A DNA stretch of 54,747 nucleotides. Source: an uncultured Bacilli bacterium (GTDB lineage: Bacteria; Bacillota_I; Bacilli_A; RFN20; CAG-449). The translations under genes were made by a program, and so were the position numbers. The notes beneath the pieces are model-generated. The model did not search any database. It was not told where the DNA came from and saw only the letters and a program-made list of their open reading frames with translations. The DNA is taken from positions 1 through 54,747 of the forward strand of contig CANQEO010000007.1 of the NCBI GenBank assembly GCA_947595215.1. The letters run 5' to 3'. This document shows positions 1 to 8,189 of this stretch, one piece after another. Every line of letters starts with the position of its first letter. The stretch's first letter is position 1.

Positions 1-77
1 CGGAATAGGTAGACGCACAAGACTTAAAATCTTGCGATAGCAATATCGTACCGGTTCGATTCCGGTTCTGGGCACCA
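1..77 (+). tRNA. tRNA-Leu (anticodon TAA), 5' end cut by window edge
   Basis: The 3' part of a tRNA-Leu is visible. The anticodon stem CAAGA/TCTTG encloses loop CTTAAAA with anticodon TAA at 25-27. A variable arm, a T-arm (CCGGTTCGATTCCGG) and an encoded CCA at 75-77 follow. The first acceptor and D-arm bases lie outside the window. It reads UUA and UUG leucine codons. Confidence 0.93.
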
Positions 78-90
78 TCTAGATAACTTC

Positions 91-116
91 ACCTATGAAA
101 ATTCATAGGTTTTTTT
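91..116 (+). terminator. Rho-independent terminator after tRNA-Leu
   Basis: The stem ACCTATGA/TCATAGGT with a four-base AT loop is followed by a run of T, 14 bases after the tRNA CCA end. It ends the tRNA transcript and separates it from the nfu gene. Confidence 0.85.
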
Positions 117-134
117 ATAGCTAAAGTGTCTTTC

Positions 135-164
135 TTGATAGAAATTTATCAAAAGTGATAAAAT
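135..164 (+). promoter_or_regulatory. Candidate sigma-A promoter for nfu
   Basis: TTGATA at 135-140 and TAAAAT at 159-164 are separated by 18 bases, upstream of the GAGGT ribosome site at 176-180 and the nfu ATG at 188. The position is right but the match is only moderate in AT-rich DNA. Confidence 0.45.
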
Positions 165-187
165 AAAACGCGTACGAGGTAATTATT

Positions 188-415
188 ATGAGCATTGAAG
201 ATCAAGTAAATATGGTATTAGATAAAATCAGATCATTTATCGCCGCAGAAGGTGGCGATGTGACCTTAAATCATATCGAAGATGGTATTGTTTACGTCGA
301 TATGCACGGCGCGTGTCAAGGTTGCTCTTATGCTGATATGACGGTTTCTTCAGTCGTTAAAACCATCGTGATGGAAGAAGTTCCTGGCATTATCGATGTC
401 CGCCAAGCTAACTAA
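188..415 (+). CDS. nfu: NifU-like Fe-S scaffold/carrier protein (Nfu domain)
   Basis: A 75-residue protein consisting only of the NifU C-terminal (Nfu) domain. It has the invariant CxxC (CQGC, residues ~44-47), which in this family binds a 4Fe-4S cluster at a dimer interface for delivery to client apoproteins. B. subtilis YutI is a comparable short Nfu protein. The start has a GAGGT ribosome site seven bases upstream. It is a single-gene unit, bounded by the tRNA-Leu terminator and its own hairpin. The family call is firm; the client proteins cannot be read from the sequence. Confidence 0.93.
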   Translation: MSIEDQVNMVLDKIRSFIAAEGGDVTLNHIEDGIVYVDMHGACQGCSYADMTVSSVVKTIVMEEVPGIIDVRQAN

Positions 416-422
416 TTAAATT

Positions 423-445
423 GGGCGATTATTCGCCCTTTTTTT
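423..445 (+). terminator. Rho-independent terminator of nfu
   Basis: The stem GGGCGA/TCGCCC with loop TTAT is followed by a T run, seven bases after the nfu stop codon. Confidence 0.9.
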
Positions 446-596
446 AATGAGAGAATTATGAAATACATGATCAAATTAAGATGATTAATACTAGAAAAGT
501 AATAACTTCGTTCATAATCTCTACTCCCATTTCTCCTTCTATGTAACCAATGAGAGTTTCCGTCATTAATTAATAGGTCAAAATTGTTTTATAACT

Positions 597-632
597 TAAA
601 AAACCACTCTCGCGAGTGGTTCGTTTTTTTTA
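597..632. terminator. Bidirectional terminator
   Basis: The perfect stem AACCACTC/GAGTGGTT with loop TCGC has an A run on one side and a long T run on the other. On the minus strand it ends the zinc-ribbon gene whose stop is at 652. The 446-596 stretch before it holds no gene that I can support. Confidence 0.8.
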
Positions 633-651
633 TTTAACTATTCTTGCTTTG

Positions 652-1113
652 CTAATTTAACCTTTCACCACATGAACGGCAAAAGTTATCATCAACATCA
701 TTTTGCGCTTGACATTTAGGACAAATCTTTTTAGCAAACAATGGTTGACCGCAATGAGAACAATATTGCTCATTGGGTTCAATGATATCACCGCATTTAG
801 AGCAATATTTATTAGTATCAACAATTTTACTTCCCACACCAGCAATAACAATAGATAATGCGGCATGGATAAGTGTCGTTCCAATTCCAAGAGAAATAGC
901 ACATGGCATAAATAAAATAAATGGCAATATTGGTACATTAAATTCCCTTGAATTCATGTTAGAAACAAACAAAGCAAAAGAAATTATTAATCCGATAGCA
1001 CCGATCGATACAAGAATAATACCGATAGTAAGAAGTTTCTTTCTTATTCTTTTTGCTTCTTCGCTATTTAAATTTTTATTAGCTTTACTAACAATTTCTT
1101 TTAAGAAATGCAT
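652..1113 (-). CDS. Membrane protein with C-terminal double zinc ribbon, function unknown
   Basis: 153 residues. A short charged N-terminus is followed by two hydrophobic segments (~28-50 and ~61-93), then two zinc-ribbon repeats near the C-terminus: CSKCG...CSHCG and CPKC...CRSCG. Each repeat has four cysteines in CxxC pairs, as in the DZR and zinc_ribbon_2 families. These ribbons commonly occur on small bacterial membrane proteins, where they probably bind zinc on the cytoplasmic side. The start has a strong AAGGAGA site. The gene stands alone between a bidirectional terminator and the ABC exporter operon. I do not recognise a specific function. Confidence 0.8.
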   Translation of the reverse strand: MHFLKEIVSKANKNLNSEEAKRIRKKLLTIGIILVSIGAIGLIISFALFVSNMNSREFNVPILPFILFMPCAISLGIGTTLIHAALSIVIAGVGSKIVDTNKYCSKCGDIIEPNEQYCSHCGQPLFAKKICPKCQAQNDVDDNFCRSCGERLN

Positions 1114-1170
1114 ATCACAAATCTCCTTTTCTTAATATTAACATAATTGGATAGAAAGTTTAAAAAATTA

Positions 1171-1971
1171 TTATGATCCCGTACTTTCGTAACGTTTAGC
1201 AAATTTACTCCAAATCAAAATCGCTAAGGTAAGTATAATCGCAGTAACCACGATAATAATTGCTACTAGTAAATACGGATTTATTCCTATGCTACTTGGA
1301 TTAAATAAATTTGTTACTGGAAAGAAGACACATAATCCTAAAGGAATTAAGAATGTAAAGGCAAAACGAATGATTTTTGGAAAAATCGTCAATGGATATT
1401 TGGAATAATTTGAAAAGTTATAAACGATTTGAAGAAATGGTCCTGTTCTTTTAAATGCGAATGCCATCGAAGCGATGATAATTTTAAAAGATGTAATCAA
1501 TAACGCAGCACCGATAATTCCAACAACAAGTAATAATACACTTTCAAAGGTCACAATAAGCGATAAATTGCACGAGCAAAATATAATTAAGAAAATCGCT
1601 GTTAAAATTTCTCCTAGTGCCTCTAATTGTATTTCTAAAGCAATCGTTTGGAATAGCACTGGAATCGGTCTAAGGAAGAGACTATCCATAGTACCACTTC
1701 TCACTTCAAAATAAGCGACATTCCATAATTTATCGGTAAATAAGTGATCTAAACCGATAGCGAGATTAGTAATTCCATAAAGTAAACCGATTTGATACAT
1801 ATTCCACCCTTCTAATGAAGGTACTTGTGAAACGATGATAAATAAAGTTAAAATTGATGTGATTTCAGTAAATAAGAATGCTGCAATGCCGATAATAGTA
1901 TTTGATTTATAAGATAATTTTGACATTATCGAAAGTTTTGCATATTGAAAATATAATTTAATGTATTTCAT
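1171..1971 (-). CDS. ABC-2 type transporter permease (DUF990-like), second subunit
   Basis: 266 residues with about six hydrophobic segments and no ATPase motifs. It resembles the ABC2_membrane_6 (DUF990) family. A motif like YFEVRSGTMDSLFLRPIP after the second segment is shared with the neighbouring permease (VEVRDGTVVNTLTKPVS), showing the two are paralogues that probably form a heterodimeric channel. It begins one base after the stop of the 1973-2815 permease and is the last gene of the three-gene exporter operon. The substrate is unknown; the family is uncharacterised for most members. Confidence 0.85.
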   Translation of the reverse strand: MKYIKLYFQYAKLSIMSKLSYKSNTIIGIAAFLFTEITSILTLFIIVSQVPSLEGWNMYQIGLLYGITNLAIGLDHLFTDKLWNVAYFEVRSGTMDSLFLRPIPVLFQTIALEIQLEALGEILTAIFLIIFCSCNLSLIVTFESVLLLVVGIIGAALLITSFKIIIASMAFAFKRTGPFLQIVYNFSNYSKYPLTIFPKIIRFAFTFLIPLGLCVFFPVTNLFNPSSIGINPYLLVAIIIVVTAIILTLAILIWSKFAKRYESTGS

Positions 1972-1972
1972 T

Positions 1973-2815
1973 TTAACCTCCTTGCACTACGATCTTTTTG
2001 ATGCAGTGTTTAAAAAGCAAATGATTGATAAATTCTAACAATATCAGATATCCTATTGCGATAGTTAAATATATAAATATCATTAGTAATTCCATCTTAC
2101 CCATTAGGATTAAAATCGGTGTGGACGCTAAAAACGCAAATGGCAAATAGGAAAATATCACTCCAAATACTCCCATGTAAGATAATGGTACCATAGTTCC
2201 CGATAAGAAAGTTTTAATTGATGATATAAACATATTTAAACCAAACATATGTTGAGTATAAAATGTAAGCATTCCGATTAAATATCCAATGCTATCATTA
2301 ATAAGAATTGCTAGTAATAAAAATATTAAAAAGAAAACAATATTTAAAATAAATTGCAAAGGTTCAAACTGCACAAATCCGCATCCGATAAAGATTCCAT
2401 ATAGAATCACTAATAATGGTAAAGCGATAAAAAATACTTGGAAGAATGCTTGACCAAAGCAAGTGAAAAGATGACGGATGCGATATGAGACTGGTTTAGT
2501 AAGAGTATTTACTACAGTACCATCACGAACTTCAACATAGATGTTCCAACCGGTTTCACTGCTGATGGCATTACCGAAGATAAACGAGGTCGCACCATAT
2601 AAAATCATCTCGTAAAAAGTAAGTCCATTGATGACACTGTTCATACCTTCAGGAGCGTTACGATATATCGCTTGATATAAGAAAAATATAAACAATATTT
2701 CGATAACTCCAATTATCATCCATCCGTATATTTGAGACTTATATGCCAGTGTCGACTTGAGACCGGCATGAAAAAATGGAATATATTTTGACAAGCTATT
2801 TTTTAGTTTCTTCAT
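1973..2815 (-). CDS. ABC-2 type transporter permease (DUF990-like), first subunit
   Basis: A six-segment membrane protein of the DUF990/ABC2_membrane_6 type and the partner of the adjacent 266-residue permease. The ORF track starts at 2875, but that extension lies inside the ATPase gene. I place the start at ATG 2815 or 2824, just after the AAGGAG site that lies within the 3' end of the ATPase. The two genes therefore overlap by 20-29 bases and are likely translationally coupled. The conserved VEVRDGT segment after the second helix marks the family. Export substrate unknown. Confidence 0.85.
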   Translation of the reverse strand: MKKLKNSLSKYIPFFHAGLKSTLAYKSQIYGWMIIGVIEILFIFFLYQAIYRNAPEGMNSVINGLTFYEMILYGATSFIFGNAISSETGWNIYVEVRDGTVVNTLTKPVSYRIRHLFTCFGQAFFQVFFIALPLLVILYGIFIGCGFVQFEPLQFILNIVFFLIFLLLAILINDSIGYLIGMLTFYTQHMFGLNMFISSIKTFLSGTMVPLSYMGVFGVIFSYLPFAFLASTPILILMGKMELLMIFIYLTIAIGYLILLEFINHLLFKHCIKKIVVQGG

Positions 2816-3794
2816 TTTTAGCATAGAGCTCCTTGGTAATCTCTTCAATGCCGATATCGAAAATCTTAAAATCATTTATTTTATACTCTCCAATCAGCAT
2901 TAATAATAGTGCGTCCATATTGACATCATTTAACGAGAACGATAATTTGATATTTTCATCAACTTCAATGTTAATTTTATCATTGAATTCTTTTATCTTA
3001 TTTTCATCAAAACCCTCAAATCTTGGAAATACGATATTTTTGATATTTCCAAATTGGAATTTGATATCTTCAAGATTTCCATCATAAAGGATAGATCCCT
3101 TATCGATGATAATAATACGATTACATAACTCTTCGATATCTTTCATATCGTGAGTAGTCAAGATAACAGTTGTATTGTAGTGATGATTTAACTCCTTAAT
3201 CGCCTTTCTGATTTTATCTTTAACTAAAACATCTAATCCGATAGTCGGTTCATCTAAATAAAGAATTTTAGGGTTATGAATAAGGCTTGCCGCAAAATCA
3301 GCACGCATTCTTTGACCTAAGGAAAGACTTCTGACATTTTGATTCATAAAAGATTTTAAATCCAATAGTTCTGAAAGGTAGTTAAATCTTTCTTTGTAAT
3401 CTTCATCAGAAACTGAATAAATAGCTTTAAGAATTTTAAATGTTTCAATAAGTGGAATGTCCCACCATAATTGCGTTTTTTGACCGAAGACAACACCGAT
3501 TTCTTGATTTATTTCCTTACGATGTTTAAGAACCGATTTTTGATCAATTATTATCTCCCCTTCGGTTGGAAAAAGAATACCACACATCATTTTAATGGTA
3601 GTTGATTTACCAGCACCATTGGCGCCGATATAACCAACTATTTCCCCTTGTTCAATTGAAAAAGATACATCTTTAACTGCTTCGATATTTTCATACTTTC
3701 TAGAGAATAAGGTTTTTATCATCGATAAAAGACCATTTCCTCTAATGGGTTTCTTAAATGTTTTTGATAAATTTTTTACTTCGATAAGTGCCAT
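2796..3794 (-). CDS. ABC transporter ATP-binding protein of the DUF990-type exporter
   Basis: About 332 residues. Walker A (GANGAGKST), Q-loop, signature (SLSLGQRMRADFAA), Walker B (ILYLDEPTIGLD) and the switch His (LTTHDM) are all intact. The C-terminal ~90 residues form an accessory domain. The ATG at 3794 is chosen because a GAGGTG site sits six bases upstream; the track's earlier GTG start overlaps that site. The ATPase powers the two downstream permeases. The signature LSLGQRMR is the form typical of the NatA/DUF990-associated ATPase subgroup. Substrate unknown. Confidence 0.93.
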   Translation of the reverse strand: MALIEVKNLSKTFKKPIRGNGLLSMIKTLFSRKYENIEAVKDVSFSIEQGEIVGYIGANGAGKSTTIKMMCGILFPTEGEIIIDQKSVLKHRKEINQEIGVVFGQKTQLWWDIPLIETFKILKAIYSVSDEDYKERFNYLSELLDLKSFMNQNVRSLSLGQRMRADFAASLIHNPKILYLDEPTIGLDVLVKDKIRKAIKELNHHYNTTVILTTHDMKDIEELCNRIIIIDKGSILYDGNLEDIKFQFGNIKNIVFPRFEGFDENKIKEFNDKINIEVDENIKLSFSLNDVNMDALLLMLIGEYKINDFKIFDIGIEEITKELYAKNEETKK

Positions 3795-3947
3795 ACATAT
3801 CACCTCACACTATAAAATACTACTTTTTACCAAACGAAAAAGCAATTGCCATCTTTAATGCACTCACATAAAAGGTTTTATCTTTAATTTTGACACAGAA
3901 TTATATTATTTTTAATTTGTTAAATTTATATTTATTTAAGAAAATAA

Positions 3948-4775
3948 TTATTCTTTCTTAATAATAAAAATATAACCGCAGGCATTAGGTCCCCAATGGC
4001 AGGCGATAACCGGATCAATATTATCAAAATCGCTCATATATTTGTGAAACGAACTATCAGTCATACTGATAAGTGTTCTTAAATTCTTATCATTATAAGT
4101 ATAAGACGCGATTATCGGATAAGAAGTGTCTGCAAGTCTTTCGACTTCACTTGCAATATATTTCATCGAATTTTTAAGACCAATCTTTTTAGTTTCTGAC
4201 TTAACATATCCATCTGCAAAAGTGATTACTGGCTTAATATGTAAGCTAGCCCCGATTAGCCATTCTTTCATAGAAAGTCTTCCACCTTTTAATAAATAAT
4301 TTAATGTTTCAGGAATTGCCAAAATTTTAATTCGTGGAATTAAAGCTTTAACCTTTTCGACAATAAAATCGACTGATTGATCACGATATTTATTAATCTC
4401 TTCGATTAAAAGTCGCTCTCCTCCAACAGCTGTTAAGGTATCGATTACTCGCACCTTATTGTTTTTTTCAAATAAAAGTTTTATTGAATCGTAAGTGCTT
4501 GATAATTTCGATGATAAAATCAAAATTATAACATCATCACCATCAGAGGTATACTTATTAACATCCTTTTCAAGTTTTTCTAAATATGGTAAGGAGGTTT
4601 TAGGAAATAGTTTTTCATCGATAAGCATTTTATAAAAATCATCAATAGTTTGATCAATGCTATCTTCATATTCATTTTCACCCATAAGGTAACGCAAAGG
4701 AATTATTTCAATTCCATACTTTTCCTTTTCTTCTTGCTTAATGCTACTTCCAGAATCTACGAATACTCTTATCAT
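3948..4775 (-). CDS. DegV family fatty-acid-binding protein
   Basis: 275 residues from the chosen ATG at 4775, which follows a strong AGGAGGA site; the track's 4814 start has no such support. DegV hallmarks are the N-terminal VDSGSSI strand, TSLPYLEKL (the usual TSqP motif), LSSKLSSTYDS, and a later GRLS motif (LLKGGRLSMKEWLIGASLHIKP). DegV proteins such as FakB bind an acyl chain so that a FakA kinase can phosphorylate it for phospholipid synthesis. No fakA is nearby, so the fatty acid kinase role is inferred from the family. Confidence 0.9.
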   Translation of the reverse strand: MIRVFVDSGSSIKQEEKEKYGIEIIPLRYLMGENEYEDSIDQTIDDFYKMLIDEKLFPKTSLPYLEKLEKDVNKYTSDGDDVIILILSSKLSSTYDSIKLLFEKNNKVRVIDTLTAVGGERLLIEEINKYRDQSVDFIVEKVKALIPRIKILAIPETLNYLLKGGRLSMKEWLIGASLHIKPVITFADGYVKSETKKIGLKNSMKYIASEVERLADTSYPIIASYTYNDKNLRTLISMTDSSFHKYMSDFDNIDPVIACHWGPNACGYIFIIKKE

Positions 4776-5050
4776 AAACCTGTCCTCCTTGTTTCCAATA
4801 TCGTAACGTGGCATAAATCTTTATGTACTATTACTTATTCTAATCTATGGTTATACTCGATAAGTTATTTTCAAAATTTAATTATTTATAAAATAATTAT
4901 CTTGTAATGATAGAATAACACAAATATTTGATTTAGTAACGATATTTTCATTACAAAAAGCATTTTATTAAGACATTCTTATAAATAGCTTAAAATTGCT
5001 TATATATATAAATTTTGCAAATTAGATTTATTTAATGCTTTGACTTAAAC

Positions 5051-6046
5051 CTATTGATTTACAATATTTTCTATTATCGGTTTATTATTAAAAAAACTTA
5101 TCGCATTTTCAATTGTCGTTAAACTAATAGCCTCTAAAGCTTCCTTAGTTAAAAATCCTTGATGTGATGTGACGATAACATTTGGAAATGATAGCAATCT
5201 CGCGGCAGTTGAATGCTCTAAGATATCGTCTTCTAAGTTTTCAAAGACATAATCTCCTTCTTCTTCATAAACATCAAGAGCGACACCAAAGAATTTTTTA
5301 TCTCTAATTCCTTTAATGAGGTCCTCAGTTTTAATTAATCCACCACGAGAAGTATTTACCAATATAACGCCATCTTTCATTATCGATATCGTTTTTTCAT
5401 TGATTAAATGATATGTTTCATCATTTAAAGGACAATGAAGTGAGATCAAATCTGATTGCTTTAATAATTCTTCAAGTGTTACATATTTAACAAATGGTAG
5501 CGAATTAGATGGATACTTATCAAAAGCGATTACTTCCATCCCAAAGCCTTGGCAAATGCGAGCCATCGCTTGACCGATTTTACCAGTTCCGATAATTCCC
5601 GCTACTTTCTTATAGAAATTGACACCTGTCAAACTTACTAACGAGAAATTATTTTCACGCACTTTGATATAAGCTTTATGAATTCTACGATTAACAGAAA
5701 GCGCTAAAGACATTGCCATCTCTGCTACTGCCTCAGGAGAATAACTTGGAACACGCATCACTGTGATGTCATTTTCTTGACACGCCCTAATATCAACATT
5801 ATTAAATCCTGCGCATCTTAATAAAATTAATTTAATTTCTAATTTCTTTAATATCTCGATTATTTCTCTATTCAGATTGCAGTTTACAAAAACACAAACA
5901 GCATCGTAACCCTTAGCAAGATAGGCGGTATATTGATCAAGTTCTGATTCAATGTAATTCATTTGAACATCAGAATAATTTTGTAATTTTAAATCAAATG
6001 ATTCAATATCATATGACTTAGCTCCAAAAACCATTATTTTAATCAT
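5051..6046 (-). CDS. ldhA: D-2-hydroxyacid dehydrogenase (D-lactate dehydrogenase-like)
   Basis: 331 residues, the normal family length. The Rossmann motif GTGKIGQAMARICQGFG is followed by an acidic residue (FDKYP) favouring NAD. Catalytic Arg lies in NTSRGGLI, Glu in VYEEEGDY, and His in SHQGFLTKEA, in the order expected for the family. RCAGFNNVD near the N-terminal junction is typical of fermentative D-LDH rather than phosphoglycerate dehydrogenase. It probably reduces pyruvate to D-lactate to recycle NADH. The start has an AAAGGAG site. It stands alone, with AT-rich flanks of 236 and 327 bases in which I see no gene. Confidence 0.87.
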   Translation of the reverse strand: MIKIMVFGAKSYDIESFDLKLQNYSDVQMNYIESELDQYTAYLAKGYDAVCVFVNCNLNREIIEILKKLEIKLILLRCAGFNNVDIRACQENDITVMRVPSYSPEAVAEMAMSLALSVNRRIHKAYIKVRENNFSLVSLTGVNFYKKVAGIIGTGKIGQAMARICQGFGMEVIAFDKYPSNSLPFVKYVTLEELLKQSDLISLHCPLNDETYHLINEKTISIMKDGVILVNTSRGGLIKTEDLIKGIRDKKFFGVALDVYEEEGDYVFENLEDDILEHSTAARLLSFPNVIVTSHQGFLTKEALEAISLTTIENAISFFNNKPIIENIVNQ

Positions 6047-6327
6047 AATAAGCAGCTCCTTTTTTCATAATTAGTATTACTGGTTTATTAAAAAACTAGT
6101 AAATCAAACGCATAATTTTTATTTACGAGTTTAATTATCGTCAATTTTACTTAACTTCTTATCTCTGATTTATATAAATTTCAATATGCCAAATTCCAAG
6201 AATAATCATTGAAAATATTAAAAAATATATCTTTAACTAGTAAAAGTAGAGCACTCATTACAAATACCTAATATACTTAAATCGTTATTAATATTCTTGA
6301 TGTTATTACTTCTGATCTTGCAGATAT
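6047..6327. other. AT-rich intergenic stretch, no gene seen
   Basis: Between the D-LDH start and the tRNA-Gln terminator. It is very AT-rich and has no ORF or stable hairpin that I can support. The D-LDH promoter must lie here but no clear consensus stands out. Confidence 0.5.
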
Positions 6328-6361
6328 AAAAAATTCGAAGATTCTAACAAGAATCTCGAAT
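6328..6361 (-). terminator. Rho-independent terminator of tRNA-Gln
   Basis: On the minus strand, ATTCGAGATTCT pairs with AGAATCTTCGAAT (one bulge) around a TGTT loop and is followed by a T run, 13 bases after the tRNA CCA end. Confidence 0.8.
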
Positions 6362-6373
6362 TGCAAATTAATT

Positions 6374-6448
6374 TGGCTGGGGTAGCTGGATTCGAACCAG
6401 CGAATCTGGGGTTCAGAGTCCCATGTCTTACCGCTTGACGATACCCCA
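6374..6448 (-). tRNA. tRNA-Gln (anticodon CTG)
   Basis: On the minus strand the sequence begins TGGGGTATCGTCAAGCGG, the classic tRNA-Gln start. The anticodon loop CTCTGAA gives CTG. The T-arm is GCTGG/CCAGC with TTCGAAT, and CCA is encoded. The last anticodon-stem pair is A opposite C, a mismatch next to the loop. A TATAAT lies at 6462-6467, 13 bases upstream. Confidence 0.93.
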
Positions 6449-6461
6449 ATTATCAAATATC

Positions 6462-6467
6462 ATTATA
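6462..6467 (-). promoter_or_regulatory. -10 element of tRNA-Gln promoter
   Basis: TATAAT on the minus strand, 13 bases before the mature tRNA start. The -35 region is AT-rich without a clear hexamer. Confidence 0.5.
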
Positions 6468-6551
6468 TAGCATTTGATTTAAATTTAAAAGATTATTACT
6501 AATTCTAAATTTAGAGAAATACTTTAATATAGATACTTTTCTAGAATCAAA

Positions 6552-7451
6552 TTAATCAATCAACCATGATATAGGTCTAATCGCATAAAAATTGATTAGA
6601 TAAAGATGGACTTTTTTTAAATCAACCATCATCTCTTTGATATTTTCTCGATATTTGATCACTTCTACTTTTATATCCTTTTTAATTCCATAATGGTCTT
6701 CAAATAAATCAAAAATCTTCGTTGGAAAAAGAAGACGCGCAAATAACAAAGTAGCGTCAAAAGTGTTTAGATTATAAGAAGGTAATATATTTATCAGTTG
6801 ATCACTACTTATTAAACCGGCTTTATAAAGTTCAGCAAGATCACGCATTGGCGAATCAACCACCAGGTTGAAAGGATTTAAAAACGTGTATGCATCTAAT
6901 TTATTCAATCTCTTATGAACCAAAGTAGTATTGATGATATCATCACCAAAATCTAATCGCGCATCAGATAAATACTGAATCGCATTTTCCGCTAAACCTA
7001 AGGCATGAGTAACACTTTCAACGGCTTTAATATAAGAATAGTTATCAATCTTTAAACTTGGAAGTGCCTTTTCCTCGATTAATTCCACCTTATTTTCCCA
7101 AAGTGTTTGAAGATAAGATACCTTAAGTCGATTTTCTTTGTTGGTACTTCTAAAATTCATATGCATGACAAAGACATCATCAAGAGCTATTTCATCGTCT
7201 TTGATTGCCACCAGAGAAACTTGACCGAATTCTGATGTCGAAGCATATTTATGTTCTCGCGATAAGATAAGTTTTGCACCCATCATCGGAAAATAATTTA
7301 AAATGTTTGCTAAAAAATCATCATATTCTTTTAGTTCTTGCTCAGTTTTATTGTTCAATTCAAGTTTAAAATGCCATCCTTGATAATCAAACTCAGATGC
7401 GTATTCATCATTTGGATAATAACCATACTTATCGAAGATAAAAGCTCTCAT
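6552..7451 (-). CDS. Conserved hypothetical protein coupled to yunB (possible YutH/CotS-like kinase fold)
   Basis: 299 residues with no signal peptide or membrane segment. The start ATG overlaps the yunB stop by four bases (ATGA), so it is translationally coupled to a sporulation gene. A stretch NPFNLVVDSPMRDLAELYK resembles the late 'D-x-P-x-x-D-(L/I)-A' segment of the CotS/YutH family of kinase-like spore proteins, and the length fits, but typical Brenner and DFG-type motifs are not evident. A spore-related role is inferred from context; a kinase activity is not supported by visible residues. Confidence 0.55.
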   Translation of the reverse strand: MRAFIFDKYGYYPNDEYASEFDYQGWHFKLELNNKTEQELKEYDDFLANILNYFPMMGAKLILSREHKYASTSEFGQVSLVAIKDDEIALDDVFVMHMNFRSTNKENRLKVSYLQTLWENKVELIEEKALPSLKIDNYSYIKAVESVTHALGLAENAIQYLSDARLDFGDDIINTTLVHKRLNKLDAYTFLNPFNLVVDSPMRDLAELYKAGLISSDQLINILPSYNLNTFDATLLFARLLFPTKIFDLFEDHYGIKKDIKVEVIKYRENIKEMMVDLKKVHLYLINFYAIRPISWLID

Positions 7452-8149
7452 ATTTCATAAACCTCCGATATCGATTTACTGACTCCTTCAACCGTGTGTG
7501 TGCCTAAATAATAACTAGGAACTTTACCTTCTACTAAAGACATCGCAAAAGGAATATTTATCTTATATTGATATGTAGAAGAAGATAAAGGTAGAACTAT
7601 TTGCGTTTCTAACTTACAAACAATTTCTAAACTGACTAAAGCATTGTTTATACCAAAAGATTCTATATTGCTTATGCAATCAGTCTCAACAGATCCCAAC
7701 AAACTGAATTTTATAGGAATTTTAGGGCCTAAAGATGATAGAAATACATTATCGCTTATCACTGAAAAAGGCATTTCATAGATAATTCCCTTTTCTTTAT
7801 AATTACTATCTATTTCATTACCATAAAGTTCCGATGTTCCGTTTTCAATCTCTTTTAGGCGATTATATATAGCTTGTGAACTAAATCCTAATAATCGATT
7901 AATTAATTCTACATTATACGAAACCTTTTCTTCATTTTCTTCTAAAATGAAATGATTTGAGTTGTATGAAGCGATTTCTTCGTGAATCACTTTAGTAACC
8001 ACTAAAGTGGTCACTCTCTTTGTTTCAATAGTGGCAATCTCATTATAATGAGTTCTTAATAATGAAGATATATTTCCAAGCATTAAGAAAACACCTCCAA
8101 TTACAAGTAAAATTGTCGTCACTATTCTAAATAAAAAAGAAACGCGCAT
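7448..8149 (-). CDS. yunB: Sporulation protein YunB
   Basis: 233 residues. An N-terminal membrane anchor (~7-28) is followed by a soluble domain. Family features include the segment LSSLGPKIPIKFSLLGSV, a following ESFGINNALVSLEI strand, and a C-terminal IPFAMSLVEGKVPSYYLG. YunB is a mother-cell sporulation protein in B. subtilis whose loss impairs spore formation; its molecular role is unknown. The start has an AAGGTGAA site. A 9-bp inverted repeat pairs the start-codon region with the upstream leader (see findings). Confidence 0.87.
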   Translation of the reverse strand: MRVSFLFRIVTTILLVIGGVFLMLGNISSLLRTHYNEIATIETKRVTTLVVTKVIHEEIASYNSNHFILEENEEKVSYNVELINRLLGFSSQAIYNRLKEIENGTSELYGNEIDSNYKEKGIIYEMPFSVISDNVFLSSLGPKIPIKFSLLGSVETDCISNIESFGINNALVSLEIVCKLETQIVLPLSSSTYQYKINIPFAMSLVEGKVPSYYLGTHTVEGVSKSISEVYEI

Positions 8150-8178
8150 AACACTTCACCTTTTAAAGATTATGCGCG
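8143..8178 (-). promoter_or_regulatory. Hairpin enclosing the yunB ribosome site and start codon
   Basis: CGCGCATAA at 8143-8151 and TTATGCGCG at 8170-8178 form a perfect 9-bp stem with an 18-base loop. On the yunB mRNA the downstream arm contains the ATG and the loop contains the AAGGTGAA ribosome site. It could limit translation or be an operator. It lacks a T run, so it is not an ordinary terminator. Confidence 0.5.
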
Positions 8179-8189
8179 AGATATATAAG

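Noticed and set aside
773-1135. 120-codon plus-strand ORF opposite the zinc-ribbon gene
   Set aside because: Shadow of the conserved minus-strand zinc-ribbon protein, whose cysteine pairs are clear.
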